The notes below the pieces were generated by a model. That model had not been told where the DNA came from, did no database searches, and worked only from the letters and a program-made list of their open reading frames with translations. Below are positions 1 to 14,500 of a stretch of DNA of 60,000 nucleotides, one piece after another (the first letter of the stretch is position 1; each line of letters begins with the position of its first letter). Source of the DNA: Nymphaea colorata (Eukaryota; Streptophyta; Magnoliopsida; Nymphaeales; Nymphaeaceae); the NCBI RefSeq assembly GCF_008831285.2, contig NC_045141.1:14620106-14680105 (forward strand), written 5' to 3'. The translations under genes and the position numbers were made by a program.

Positions 1-130
1 TTATAATAACCAAACAGAGAGAACTAGAAACCTTCACTAAAAGCAAACAAGCTGCAATACTTGATTCAGTAACTAAGAGTAAACGTAAATACCAACAAAT
101 GAGAAGATTAGCATGAAGAAATAAACTAAC

Positions 131-3100
131 CTGCAGATGAGCTCTTGCAACCAAATCAGGTTGAGATTTTTGGAATTTAACAATGAACTCAAGAAGTTCT
201 TCTACATGGAGATCTAAAGATAATGCACATATGACATCCAGATCTTGCAGCAATTTCTCGAAATATTCAAGTGTCTGGTGAAACATGAAAAGCACCTTAG
301 AGTACTGAAATAATAACAATATTACATTTTTAATTTCTTCAAAGTGTTCACCTTTGTCCAGCTAAGGATTTTTATTGCACGTGGAGGTGTCGGAGCGGAT
401 AATCTAGCATTTAAGTTAGCATCAAATCCAGCAGGAGGACAACCAGATGCTGTAGTTCTGTCTTCAATATTCACTTGAGATGTCACATATGCGTTACAGA
501 CAAGGAACCCTGACGATTCACGCATAGCTGCAAGCTCTAACAAGCAAGAAGCTATGTGTTTCCTTGCAAGTTCCAGACCCCTTCCTTGAGGTTTCCTCAA
601 ACACGTAAGAACATGATGAAGGTGCTGCCAGTAATACACGTGACCATCAGGCTAGATGATAAGTCAATAAATTTGTTGTTTCAAACAAAAAAAAGGAAGT
701 GCAATATATGACGCAAGCATAGATCATACTTGGTTTTTGTGCTACAGAATGCAATTTGTAATAAGCCTCAAACAAAAAATAAAACGTAACTTGCACAATA
801 AACTCCCATGGAAACAAATTCCAGCACATTACTTTAGGCAAAAACTGGCTACCTAAAATGCATCATGCTCTAGGTGCAAGATACACCTGTAAGTGGTCCA
901 CAAGACTAACCTTAGAAATGTGATTGCTACACCCACTGAATCGACTCTTAATCATGATTTTTCTATTCTAAGACAGTAATTTAAAAGCCAGAAAATTCAG
1001 GCATTTGATCCATTATATCCCTATAAAGTCCAGTCTGTACTTTTGAAAAGATGCACAAGAATGGAACTCTAGGCTCCTAAGCACAAAAATCACTAATTCA
1101 GTAACTTCATACTGAACCTTCAGGTATAAGTTTCATCAGCCGAGCACAGCAAGCTCAAGACTACAAGATACTTTCCTCTACATCTTCAGACAACAATTTA
1201 CACTTAGAAGCCATGTTTCCATCCAAAAGATACAATCTAAAATTTGGGTAAGAATATTTTCAATGCACAAGAATAACGATCACCAAGTCTCAATATAATG
1301 GGTATGATCATGTTATTGAGATTTCTCTGCCATTTTTAATAAACATACACTTACATACAGTTTGCACAGACATCAATGCAAGTTTCTGTATATGCAGTGC
1401 CCAAAATGATAGTTAAAACAAGTGTCGACTGTCAAGGTATAAAGGCAGACACATTTGCAATGGACAAGGATGACAATTATAGAACTAGAATCTGCAACAT
1501 GCTGTTGAAGCTTGTATTAGACACCAATAACATTAGACGTCATGTCACTATTCTTTAACAAAACTACTATTGTTCTTCCATTTTTATGCCTATTAAAACT
1601 TGCTACCAACTTGTTATAAGAATCCACATCCATTTTGATCACATGCGAGCAGCAATACAATCCAGTTGCTAGAAATATTAGTTTCATTTCACACAGTTCC
1701 TACAGATTTCTGCATACATCACGCAGTTGCTGACATCTATAGACATCATTCCCCTATTTTTGCATGATGCAGTTGTCACGATTTATTTTGGTTGCTTTCC
1801 TCATGAAGCATAAATTGGAAGTGCCACAACTAACCCTCGAAACCCCAAACCCCACAAATAGTAATAATATCATGTTTCATTTCTCTCAAAAAGTGCTTCA
1901 TTTTGTTGACACGTTCACATAAACCCCAATGCGCTAGAACCCATTTTAGACATAGACAGACTGCATTATACCTGTTCCCAAGTATTCATAGGCTTAAAGT
2001 CAACATAGACAAAGATAGGACCTATAACCAATGCAAGGAGTAAAGCATCGTTTATGAGGAACTTAAACCAAGATTACCAATCTTGCATAGGAAGATGAGC
2101 CACAACTTTACCGTGTCTCCTCTATGATACCATTGAGTTCCCGCCTTCTTTCCCCCTGCACTTCCCTTCTGCTTTTTCTTGTGTTTCTTGCAACTTTTAT
2201 GCAGTTTCTTTAGCACTTCTCAAGCACTTCCTTAATAACCATGGGTTTTTGATATTAAAAAATCACAAATATTTTTTAAACAAACCATGTTCTTCTTAGT
2301 TTTAAAAATAAAAATTGCCATTACATTGTGATTTTTATATTTTTATTTGTTAAAATTAGTGATTCTTATTATATGGAATAAGGATGCAAATCAGACCCAG
2401 AACAGGAGCTAGTGGTTTTGGTTATGTGGATCTAACTTGTCCATTTAAGCACAGAAGCATGCAGTTACCTGAACCTAAGTTACTCGGTGGTACTGTAACA
2501 GATAAAATTGCAAAGTCACACAAAACCTGTACATCAGCATTATATCACAAAATAGAGCTAGAAAAACATGGTTACTCATGAAATGACTGAACTTTAATCA
2601 ATGGAAATCAAAGTTTATTGCAGCAGACATGCATATCAATAGAACAAAATAGGAACAGAAGGGAAGACCTTACGGAAGCGTAAGCGACATAAAACCGCTC
2701 TGCAATATCCTTCTTCTAAGTCAGGATTTGCCTGCAAAGGCTCAACATCTGCATCCACAAATGACTTAAAATAAGACTATGATTGAAAATTATCATAGAA
2801 ATACCAAGACAGATATGTCATGCACAAAGCTCCAAAGCAGGACAGGATAAGAGAAAGAAAAAATATGCAAACACAATAACTAGCTAAGATATGCATAAAT
2901 ATACAACAGGTTTCACAGCCTGTCTGATAACTCAAAGGGCATGTGCAAAAGAAGTTCATCAATTAGAATCACATAGGTTCTGGAAAAGTTTTAACTACTT
3001 TTTATTGACATAACCCTAACAGGCAAGTTGCCTCAAAGTGGATGCTTTAGATCTAAGGCCCTTAAGTGACAAGATCACAAGCTTACAAGGTCACGAAAAC

Positions 3101-6100
3101 ATTGGCCAGCAATAGCATTCATATGCCTTAACGTGTTAGCAGAAGAACTAAAGCCTTAATTGATAAGATAATGAGAACATTAACCAGAAATAGTAAAAAG
3201 AAGAAGTCCTTCATTGCAACAACCTACCAATATCAAAATTTTCTCTTGACCAAACTACCTTCTTGGTAAATGATCAACCATTTTAATAAGGAAAGCTATA
3301 TAAAAAAGATTCACGTCATGAAAAGAAAAATACAAGCATAAATTGAAACCATACACAAGAAAACAAAACTCAGCCTTGGTTTCATTCACTCGCAATTTCC
3401 ACTGTATGTCTCACTTGTAATTCCACCTCAAAGCAGGAAGCTTGCATGTTAAGAAAAGGGATTGGCAGCATGTCAAAGGCCATTTGCCCACCCAAATGGT
3501 TGAGATAGATGGCCATGAGAACACAGCCATTTTTAATTTAAAGGGCTGTTGATAAGATAAAGTACTCGAAGAAATATAGTTTAAAAAGAAGGAGCTCATA
3601 AATGGTACATCCATCAGAGGGCACATAAAGCCTGAAATGAACCAGATTATGCAAATTGTAAAGCATGAAATTTTATCAGCAAATAAGTTGCACAAAAACA
3701 TATAAAGGTACCTCTCAACCAAAGAAAGCACATTGTGCTGAAATAAAATTAGTGATAAGTGAAACCTTCTCATAAAAAGGATAAAAAGTAGAAATATAAG
3801 CTACCTTCAATTGCCTTCTTTTTAGACAACAAAGCTTTACAAGCACGCAACTGACGACAAACAGTTTCTTCCACTGCACTCAACATTGATAAGCACTTCT
3901 CATCACCTTCCTCTTTCAAAGAAAGGCCAAACGCCATTATAAAAAGATCCTCTTCCTAAAACACAACAGACAAAAGCAGGGTCTCAACCTTGATGATTGC
4001 CTAAATCATTACAACAAATAATATAAGACATGAAAGGCCATCCTTGCTTCCGAATCTTAAAGAAATTTGAGTGGACTCCTACATTTGCTAAAGCTGTTCA
4101 ACAAACCAAGTGACAAAAGTATCACAACATGAGTCTTCAAAATAAAGGGAAAAAAGAAAAAGAAAAAGCTTATGATACATAGGAAGGGCTCAGTTAAATC
4201 TAGTGTTCTTGCTTTTTGGAGATCCAACTGATCATTAAACAATTGCACACATGGAGTCCTTTTTTAAACAAATGATAAATGCTTACAATTCAGAAACCTT
4301 ATTTTCACAAGCAATTAGCTGAAGCATTTTCTTCTTTTGATAAACTACACCTGGCTTTTATGGCATCAGAGTCATGCCAGGAAACAACTGCAACTAGCAC
4401 AATTCTAAAGGGAAATGCTTCTGGTGAAATACTGCCACTAAGAGTCTAAGACAATGGCACTAACAATCCAACAAAAGCTAATGAATCATGGAACAATAAA
4501 CAGATACCTGCTATACAGAAGCATAATTTGATACCATACAGCAAAAACTCCCACAACCCAAAGAAATAAAAAAGAAGCAGTATTTTCAGATAGTAAGAGA
4601 AATACAAGAGAACAATGACTAAAATACACACAAGCACAATGAGGCAAACACACACCAACAAGCCAATACACTGGAAATGTCCTCTTTCACTAGCTTCTAT
4701 GAAGCACATCAGTGTTTAGAAACTTTCCAAGTCAACTTGTTGACTTGGATGAGAATCATGAGACCAACCCCTTATTGGGTCAACCCAGTAAGAGGACTCG
4801 GTTATGGATTAAGCTCAGCCCACTCAAAACTCATTTGACTCAGCCAAGTTGCAGGTCAAACAAACTCGGGCAAGTTTTAGTCGTGACTTGGGTGACCTGT
4901 ATCAAGTCACAGGCCACAGCAAATTTGCCAAGTCATGTGCATGAAATTTGGTAAATGGCAAGCAGGTAAAAAGATGCATTGGCGAGGTCGGTTGGTAAAT
5001 TGAGTGAAACATAAGAGAAACCTGATGAGTTGATGACCAGATTTCTCTTTTACTCTGTGAGCATTAGGGCTTTGGACTTAGGTCTAACTTTCTCTTGTGA
5101 AACCCTAGCCTCATCCTTCAGACAGTTTCTGGCAAAAGCAGTGATTCTGGCAACTTCATCAACAACTCACTAGAATCCAATGACATCTAAGGTTTTTTCT
5201 TTTTTTACTGATTTCACTGTTCGTCCTTTTCCACATTTTCCAAAACAAATTTCTACTCTCTCTCTGCATTAATGGCCTCTAAATACTGTTTTTTTTCTGA
5301 ATATAATTTATCAGACCACATTTCGGCATCGCTTTCTCCCTCTACTGATGGCCTCTGTACATGATGAGAGACAGGTGTGAACAGGGTACTAAACTCATTC
5401 CAAAAGATTTTGAGACCAGAATTCAACACATAGAATAAGCAACTGTGTGTTTTTGCCATGTTTAGGCTAGAACTTTCATTTGATTCTGATTTTTGACCTA
5501 GTGGAAGGTAAGACAGAACCTGTAGCCTTAATAATTCAAAAGCAATTGGTTTTTTAGTGTATCAGCAATTCCGTAGTGAACAATGAAAATCCATGTTTAA
5601 CAATAATTAAAAAAACCTGGCCCGAGTCATCAAGTTGACTCATTGAGTCATGACTCATGAGTTGATCATGGACACGACGAGCCCCAAGTCACCGGATTTT
5701 AAAACATTGGTGCACTTTGAAAGTTGCTAGTATTGCCTGATGACTAGGATCAACCAACAATCCTAGCTTTCTTAGTTCCTTTGTTTCACCACACTATTGG
5801 ACAGTAGAAAACGAGGCCTAGATTGCAACCCTTTAAGCATGTAGCAATCCTTTTTTGTCTCTTAGAATGTTAAAAATGCTTCTCAGTCATCAATATAAAG
5901 CAACAAAAAAAAAATCAATACAAGCACATTCTTATACAGGACAAAATCATAAAACCATGAACAGAACCATCAAATATGTAAGGTTGTAAGCAAAATATGA
6001 AAGTATAGCAAATACATTAACATCTAAGGAAAAAGAACAAAACCCACTCATTAAGAAACATGGCAATTAAACAAACATCTTCCATAGAGAACGATATAGC

Positions 6101-8212
6101 TTGTCAAACAATTGCATAGACAACAAAATCTTGTGAAAGAAACTTTCAATATTAACACAACTTGCATTGATATGTCACTAGTTGGGATGAAGCTAGATCC
6201 TTGATTGCCTCTTCACCTGATTGCTGCCTAATTTGCTCCTGGTTTGAGGTTGACTACTGGCAGACAGGATTTTGGTTTCTCTGTTAAAAATCCATCTGTA
6301 GGATTAATGTTGAAAGTTTCTTTGATAAGGCTTTATTAACTATCAATTGGTTTGACAAACTTTATTGTTCTCTTTGATGAATGTTTATTTGATCACCATG
6401 TTCTTTCTCATAATTTTTTTCTGTGTTCAAATCCACTGTGGTGTCTCTGATACACGGGTGCACCTGTGCACCTGAAGTGTTGGTATCGACTTGCCTGGGG
6501 CAAGACATGGGTGTCTGTACGGACACGCCTCCGACACTGCACGTACACATGCCTGGTGGTGTCGGGTATGGTCAACGTACCCAGGGTCATACCCGACCTT
6601 TTCTGGACATGGTGAGCGCTGACCGACTCCTCTTTCATCCATTTTTTGGTACCTTTTTTCACTGACCGACTCCTCTTTGACTTTCTTTTCTTAGCCAACT
6701 TCTCCTTTCCTGTGCGTTGCCCCTGCATCATCTTCATCTCCATCTTTTATGTCATTTTTTTCCTTGCTTCTTTTCCCACTTTTCACTGGCCAATGATTTA
6801 AGTCCTTCCATTCTACAACACATTACAACTGCCATGTTCTCTTTTCCACTTTCGTGACTGCAACTGCATACATGCTGTTATATATTTCTGTGTCTGTAGT
6901 TCATTGTTACATATATCGTGTACGGGTATTATATGGCTAGGGATTTCTCAGGTATAATACGAAGCACACCAGCAGCGTGCGTTGCGCTTGAAATTGATCC
7001 TTCCTCCCTATAACAATGTCTTGACATTAGCACATCATTTGCATGCCTGCTTTCCTTCCCCATGTGCAAGAAGTTCCTTAACAACCTACTAGAGCCCTTC
7101 CTCTGACCGCCCTAAAAAAGAAAGCCTTCAACAAAAGCCAACCGTGCAAGGCGGTAGAGTCCGTGTGCAGTGTCAGCATTCTCTCATGAACGCGGCATCG
7201 AGGGGTTCCCGGGTGGGAAGCCCGAGCGGAACCGGTCACTCTTGGCTATACCTCGGGAATATCTTGGCAAATTTTTAAAACATTTAAAACATTTAATAAA
7301 TCCTGAAAATTATAAAAAAAAGTAAAAATTAATAAAAATTACGAAAAACACATATAATACGCCTTTTGGTACACGTTTTTTGTTTTTTGGCATTTTTTTA
7401 AAAAAGACGCGTCTAATTGCCGTTTTATACGACTGACTTATAACGTGTTTTTTCTGTTAATACACATTTTCTGTGACAATGCTGTAATTATATGTTCAAT
7501 ATGCAACATAGAATTTATATATTTAATACAATATAATCATATGCATTGTATTGGATTGTAACCTTAATGAACGTATTTTTTCATATGTGTATGTGTGTGT
7601 GTGTGTGTATATATATATATTATGTACGGCCAGCCGTGCCCGTGTACCCGTGATTTTGAATTTTGTCTGCACCCGTACCTATAGCTGCACCTATACCCAT
7701 GTGACATAGGTACAACAAAGGTTTAGAGTGAAAAAAGAAGCAAGAAAAGAGAGGGGGATTTTTAATTTTCAACTAAAAAACTGGACAACTTTGGACTTGG
7801 TCAAAGTTGACCAAGTCCGAAAATGGACAAAAATGATCCCGGGTACGTTGACCGTACCCGGTACTGCGTTGACCACACCAGGGCCGTACCCGTACCCTTA
7901 CCGTACCCGTACCATACGGGTACTCCTCCTTAAGAGGAGTACCCGTGTGACAGTGTTGTACATAGTTCCTCACAACTTTTCATTTAAAATCTTCCATACA
8001 ATGTTCCCAAAATTCATTCCTTCTCTATAACTTGACTCTTCGATAATAGTGTGAGCCATAACCATAGCGATGTCAATATATCTTAAAAGTGTGACTTGTT
8101 GCTCCTTCTAATCTTGATGATGCGACGGAGAATCAAGAAAGCTGATATATTTGTATGTTAATTACTTCCATACTGTGTTTTGTGAATATGTTATTCATTT
8201 TGAAATTTTTTG

Positions 8213-8284
<72 letters not shown>

Positions 8285-11200
8285 GTCTGCATGTGTGTAC
8301 GGCCGTACCCCCGCACCCAAATTTTTTGAAAATGGTCCGTACCCGCACCCGTACCTATGTGACATAGAATGCAACAAATGTCATATTTTCAACATATTCA
8401 ATGAAAACCTGCTTAAGATATGTACCTCATGAGTACGGGCATCAGAGACAACTGAAAGGATGGCATGGCAGGTTGTGCGCACCATTCTGCAATAAGAATG
8501 TAATAAAGCATTTGAAGATGTCCTTTGGAATCTCAAAAGATATATGCAAGAGAAGACCGTCTGTGCCAGAGAATGACCCTTGTGCCAAGAAGCCTATAAG
8601 AATAACATATATTCATCAGCATCAAATCATGAGAGATGTCATTGGTCATCACAATATCAAGAGACATCCTATACCTCACAAGCTAAAAGATGATCCATGA
8701 CATCAATCATACACTGAATATCAACTGTTCTGTCAGAACTGAAAGGAATGGGTGCAGCACCGCAATCAATAGCTTCTTCAATGGAACGATAGCCACATGT
8801 TTCCATACCAGAATCCATCTTTGGATCCATAATCTGCAAGAGGCCATTGACAGTTACACTTGCTTAAAGAACAATTGAACATATAGTCAAAAGAGATGCT
8901 CAATCAATTCCAGAGAAATCACAAACCCATGTTCAGAGCATAGTACAAGTCCGAAATAACTGAGAAGGTAATACCTTTTTAAAAAATTACAAAAAATTCA
9001 CATCCAAGAATTTAAGCAAACAAACATATAGCAGGATCTAGCAAATGCTTTTGTTGTAATATTGCTTGGAAAATGAACACTTGAACACAACTATGAAAAC
9101 AGAAGCAACAGGTGTAGCATTGAGAGAAACAAAGAGGTTGAGATAAGAAAACACATCATATATTCATCTAGATTCAATAGATATGGCTCATATGCATTTC
9201 AAAATAAATTGTTTCAGCAATTCATAGGCAAGAACAATGCAGAGATCTAGAATCAAACAAAATTGGAAGGAACATGAAATGAAAAAACTAAATCAGACAA
9301 GACTAAAGGAAGGTAGGGAAATGTCAATCATGTTGCTTACACATAAACTAAACAAACACCAGATGCTGGATATAGAACATCCTCTTACAAAGCACCAGTA
9401 AGGATTAAGCAGCAGAGTTGCAAGCAACTACGGCTCAACTTCTTCGAAGGCCGCTCCACTCCAGCATGACTAAGGCTGCACATGGGCCGGGTTTCCTGGA
9501 TGAGTGGTGCTAAACTAGGGGACCCAAGCTTGACTCAAGCCAAGTCAGGCCTAGAATACATAGACCAGGCATGGGTAAAAATCAGTATCAGTTAAAACAC
9601 CCAACCTGCTTCACCCATTTATAAATTCCTTACAGAGGCAGGTAGGATGGGTCTTCTCTTAGAGGCAAGAAGCTTGTTTAGAAAATGAAGAGGGCGTGCA
9701 CAAAAAAAGAAAAAACAAAAACAAGGAGAAGGTTACGGCTAACATGGATAATATATGCCACTTGTGTCCAAGTACCAGTCAGACTGACAGGTACTTGGGC
9801 ATGGGTGTCAGATGGCAAGGTATAGAACATGGCTACTAGAACGTAGGTGGGGTACCCTGGGTCAAATCTAAATCCAATGTAACTAATTTAGAGGAAATTC
9901 AAAATTTTGAAAATTAATCCTCTCAAATCTTCAAAATTTTGAAGCTCTATATCTATTATACATGGAGGCACCATTTTGGGTGCTGCTTATATATATATAT
10001 ATATATATAGCTTCATGACTTGATCAAATCATACGTTTAATTTCATGACTATACATGTATAACTTCAACACGTACATTTAGTGCATGCATGCCCAGTCAA
10101 AAACCCATACCCACATTTGTTGAAATTGTGGTGTTTTACCTAATGTTGTAAAATAGTCAACATAACCCATGTTGTCCAGGTCCAAAAAGAATTGCAAGTT
10201 CATATCTTGTGTTATTACAAACTCATAAAAAAATAAGAAAAATACAACATAATAATTGAAAATTATGAAAAAAACTCAATATTAATAACATAAATTGTAC
10301 AAACATAAAAAATAATTGATGAATACATGTTACCTACAACTTGCATGCATTCAATTGGAAAAAAAAATCAACAGTGTGCACTTATGTAATTCCCAGTACT
10401 TACATGTTTATCAGAATAAATAAGTTTCCATTACCTATGGCATACTCCTTGGAGTTTTTAAGCATTAAAAGTCTAAAAATTTGAATATCTATCTTTTGTT
10501 TTGAAATAAAACTTAGCATCTTACAAGAAAAAGCTCATTTTTATTGCATGAAATCACCCTTAGAATTTTTTACTTTAGATGTGAAAGAATGACTTGAAAG
10601 AATGACTTTTTACATTGACCATAATATTCAATCTTAAGAAATTTGTGTAACTTTAAATTTCAAAAAAAAAAAAAGAAAAAAACTTCTGAATTTTTTTATG
10701 TTTGCAGGGTATAACACACAAGATCCTGTAGTAACTTACAATATAGGGGATTTAACATAAGTTGCACATAGATACAGTTTGTTATGCCCAAATACGGTAT
10801 AGTTACACCCCTGAAACCACTTTCAAGGGCGTGAGTATTGCTTTCCTCCATAGTCATGTCATGCAAGGTAATGTAATATATGATATGCTACATCACACAA
10901 CACTGGTTTTACCTTTTGTATGTGCACCCACATCTATGTGAATTAGGGTTGTAGTCTCCAATGACCCTCCATAATGACTTGCAATATTGCAGCTTGAGCT
11001 GCAGCAAGAGGGCAACTCTCAATGGTAATTGCACATTCCTATTGAGGTAAAAGATGGACATAGGAAAGAAAAAATGAAGAATACTTATGAATGGCTGTCC
11101 TGCATGCTAATCGATGTAAAAGATGAATGACGGAGGAGTTAAGGAAAAATAGAACGGCTATTGAGCAGACAAAAAATGAAGGCACCAAAAACAAAGAAAA

Positions 11201-11470
11201 GGAAAAGTCGTTCAAGTTGGTCGGCTTTCAAATTTTCAAAAGGGTTTAACAATGTTACAAATATTGGTTGTACAACCAGGCCACCTGATTCTCCCTGTTT
11301 TCATTTTTCGCATAAGTGATCACTGTGAAGCTTCACCCTCTAACGAGGCCACCACCGACACCATGATCATCAATGACAACCTATTATAGTGGTGATTCTA
11401 ATGGTGATGAATGGGGGGAACAGGTGGGGGCTCTATTCCTACCTTATTTCACCTCAATGCATTCAACAGA

Positions 11471-11522
<52 letters not shown>

Positions 11523-14500
11523 GTCATGCATGAATAATCATCACCTTCCATGTTGCCTCTTTTACATCACGTTTTCTCATGTCATGTAGACTAGTGGCCA
11601 AGCGACATACAAGGTAAGGGGCACATGCCCACCCTTACTTTTTAAAAACCCATATATAAGTTCATGTATTGACACAGTAGTGCCCCTACGAAAATAATAT
11701 GTTAGTCTTACCAAAATTTCTGGCTCTGCCACTGAAGTAGGCATACACCATTCTGGGCAACATAAAAGCTCATCTTTCATGCATGCATGACATGGAAGAG
11801 AGGGAGAGAGAGAGACTGATTGGTTTTTTTTGCAAGACTAGAACTTTGCTAAATTTAATTGGATTTATTTGAAAAATTGCGCTAAAATCTCATACACATA
11901 TAACATATTATAGTTTTACTTTTAATTTAAAAGTAATAACAATTTTTTGGAATATGACGCAAAATACTGCATAAAAACTAGAAACAGATCTGCTTTAAGT
12001 ATGTCATACAGTTTCATGATGATGCAGAATCTGATATTTACATGGCTTGTTTTTTTGTCTTATTCAGGTTTAAGCAGAACTTGTGTGTTAAGATTCATAT
12101 ATAGTTAAAGGCTTAAAGCTAGTTAGCCTGAGTCAGGTCATATTCTCAAGTTCAAGCTAGGTTCAATGACATTTTGTACCAAAATCGAGTAGGATCAAAG
12201 TCAGAACTGGGCCTTGATACCGAGCCTTAACCTTAGTAGGCTTTTGCACATCATTAAGCACAAACCAATTAAAACTCTGTTGGCTATGACATACACCCAT
12301 AACTCCATGCCTCTATCCAAGAATAGAAAAACCTCAAATCCTTCAGGCACTACTAAAGAAACTATGAGCTAGAAGTTTGGAATTTTTTTGCTATTTCATC
12401 CACAAACATGAAGATGAAAAATGCAGAACACTAGCATGCTTAAGGTGGTAAAGTCTGCCAAAACAGAGTGAGATATCATGAGCTAGTATGGAGAAATTTT
12501 GGGTGCTCTGTGCTCACTTTTTAGATGTTATAACCCTCTAATTTATTCTTTATTATCACCTCCTGTTGTGTGTGATATCATCTTATCATAGAGACAACTT
12601 AGTCAAATTCAGGGCTTTTTCCTGTTATACAATTGGAGGTACAAAACATTCTATAACAGGGAAACTGAGCTAATGAAACAGAAACATAGTCAGAATGCAG
12701 ATAATCTACTGATGTCCTTATTGGGCAGTAGCTATACAGTGGTACTATCAGCATGGTTAGCTGAAGAAAATTACTAAGAAAACTATTTAAATTTTAGACG
12801 GTATGTAGGCTTTTACTTTAAAGTGGGTGGCATTGTTGTAAAAAGTGTATCGCAAGCCATTTTGATCTGGTCAATAGATACATCGTGTCACAAAGTATCA
12901 TAATGCAGCGTATACATACTGTAAAACTATTTTTTATTTTTAAAAAATCATAAAAAATAGACTCTCTCTCCCTTTCACGCTATATATTGATTACCTTCCT
13001 TGTGAGTATAATTCCGTTTCAAAGCTGAGTTTCCCTGTTATAGAATGCTTTCTACCTTTCTATCTCTCTCACACACACACACTATAGTTGCTTCCCTCAT
13101 GGGTTTCCATTTAAGTTGATATGGATCTGATTTCTAAAGCTTACATAGTCCTTTGTTGGAAACTGCATCATTGCTACCATTTAGTTCTATTAGATTTCCC
13201 GAATCATTTGGTGTATCTTCACATCGTGTCCAAGAAGGACAAGGAGCCCACCATAATGCATAGAACAAGCACTCTTACACAGGGGCAGGATCTTCTTCAA
13301 GGTCCATCTAGCGTGCCAACACCCATACTTATTTAGTTCCTATTTTCTCTCTTCACAGGTATCTTCTTGGGCCTCTGACAAAGGAAATTCTTTTTGTATG
13401 ACCAGATCTAACCATTTAAAACGGAATCATCCTGGATGAGACAAAGCATATTAGCATGGATCACAAAACCATGCACAAAGTTGAAATGCTGATACTCCAA
13501 ACAAGGATAACTACTTCTATGTGCCTTAAATTAGACATGTTTCAATAGTTAAACTGAATTTACTATTGATGTTCTAAGCACATCCAACCATCACTATAAC
13601 AGGAATTTCTCTTTCTCTAACTGCTGAGTGCACAATCTACAAACTGTGAAGCATACTGAGTCTACTGACATCAGCTGCAGAGTTAGATAAACCGTATAAG
13701 ATGAAGTCCCCATGTTTCGTCTCAACGACAATCTGAATGTTCTGTACATGACTTTGATCCTAAGCTGATCATTTGACATTTTTCTGTACCAAAATGTTCT
13801 ACAGCCATTGAATGATTTTCTAGCTCAGTTGACACTGTAAGGAATTTCATGATTGTCTGTTAGGAAAGGGTAACAAACTATTAAGGAACAGGAGACAATA
13901 GAGATGACAATCATGACATAGCCACTACTTTTCCTACTCTTACAAGAATGTTTTGCTAACATCATGTAAACTGAAACAGGTATCCTCTGCAATACACCAG
14001 GCCCATCCAGAGCAAACAATGAAAGATGAGATGAACAAGAACATAAGAAAGCATAACCGTTGGCAACATTTAATCTAACTGTAACATAATAGTACAACTT
14101 AAGAAAGGAGTAATAACTAAGGTCCAAAAAATAGTCAAACAAGAAAAAGAAGAAAATCAATAAGCAGGACTAAGAAAAGCAACCAAAACACAATAACAGA
14201 TGGCTATCGGCAAAAGAACAATCTACCAAATAATAATAATAACAACTTAATCAATTGTCTCCCAAAAGAATTGTAAAACTGTACGGAACCTACGGATCCA
14301 CGCTTTATTAATACCTCCAAAGCAGACATAGCTGCAAAAAGGCTAAAATTCTCCCCGTGAATGAGTTCGCCGCCCTGAATATCTGCCAAAAAAATTAAAT
14401 AGTCTAATTGAACAACCATGGCAACAAACACAAAAACATGCAAAAACCAAACGAGAGAAGAAACGAACAATAAATTATCGAACAGTGAAACGGATGAGCT

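Larger units (their letters stand above)
3956..8425 (-). other. NAA35 intron 4 (4.5 kb, repeat-filled)
   Basis: The donor lies next to exon 4 (CATGAG|GTACAT) and the acceptor is TTTTAG. The intron holds a hAT-like element (4710-5709) and a cluster of GTACCC/CACCC-rich repeat modules with adjacent (GT)n/(CA)n/(TA)n tracts (6427-8367). The last module ends only 58 bp from the donor. The open frames inside are repeat-derived, and the exons on both sides are intact. Confidence 0.8.
8834..14314 (-). other. NAA35 intron 2 (5.5 kb)
   Basis: The intron separates the codons for MSALE and IMDPKMD. It is AT-rich and contains a short TA tract (about 9985-10008), a (CT)n tract (11472-11517) and one short repeat copy (11585-11737). 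Stretches with AAGTCA/GACTCA words near 9480-9560 and 12120-12240 look like degraded repeats. No intact coding element is seen. Confidence 0.75.

Noticed and set aside
6408-6743. Overlapping frames on both strands near 6.4-6.7 kb
   Set aside because: All lie in the CACGGG/GTACCC repeat block inside a NAA35 intron. Their openness comes from GC-rich repeats.
8133-8377. Open frames rich in HTHTHT/IYIYIY on both strands
   Set aside because: They are translations of the (CA)n(TA)n tract. The same holds for frames over 21429-21512 and 33570-33628.
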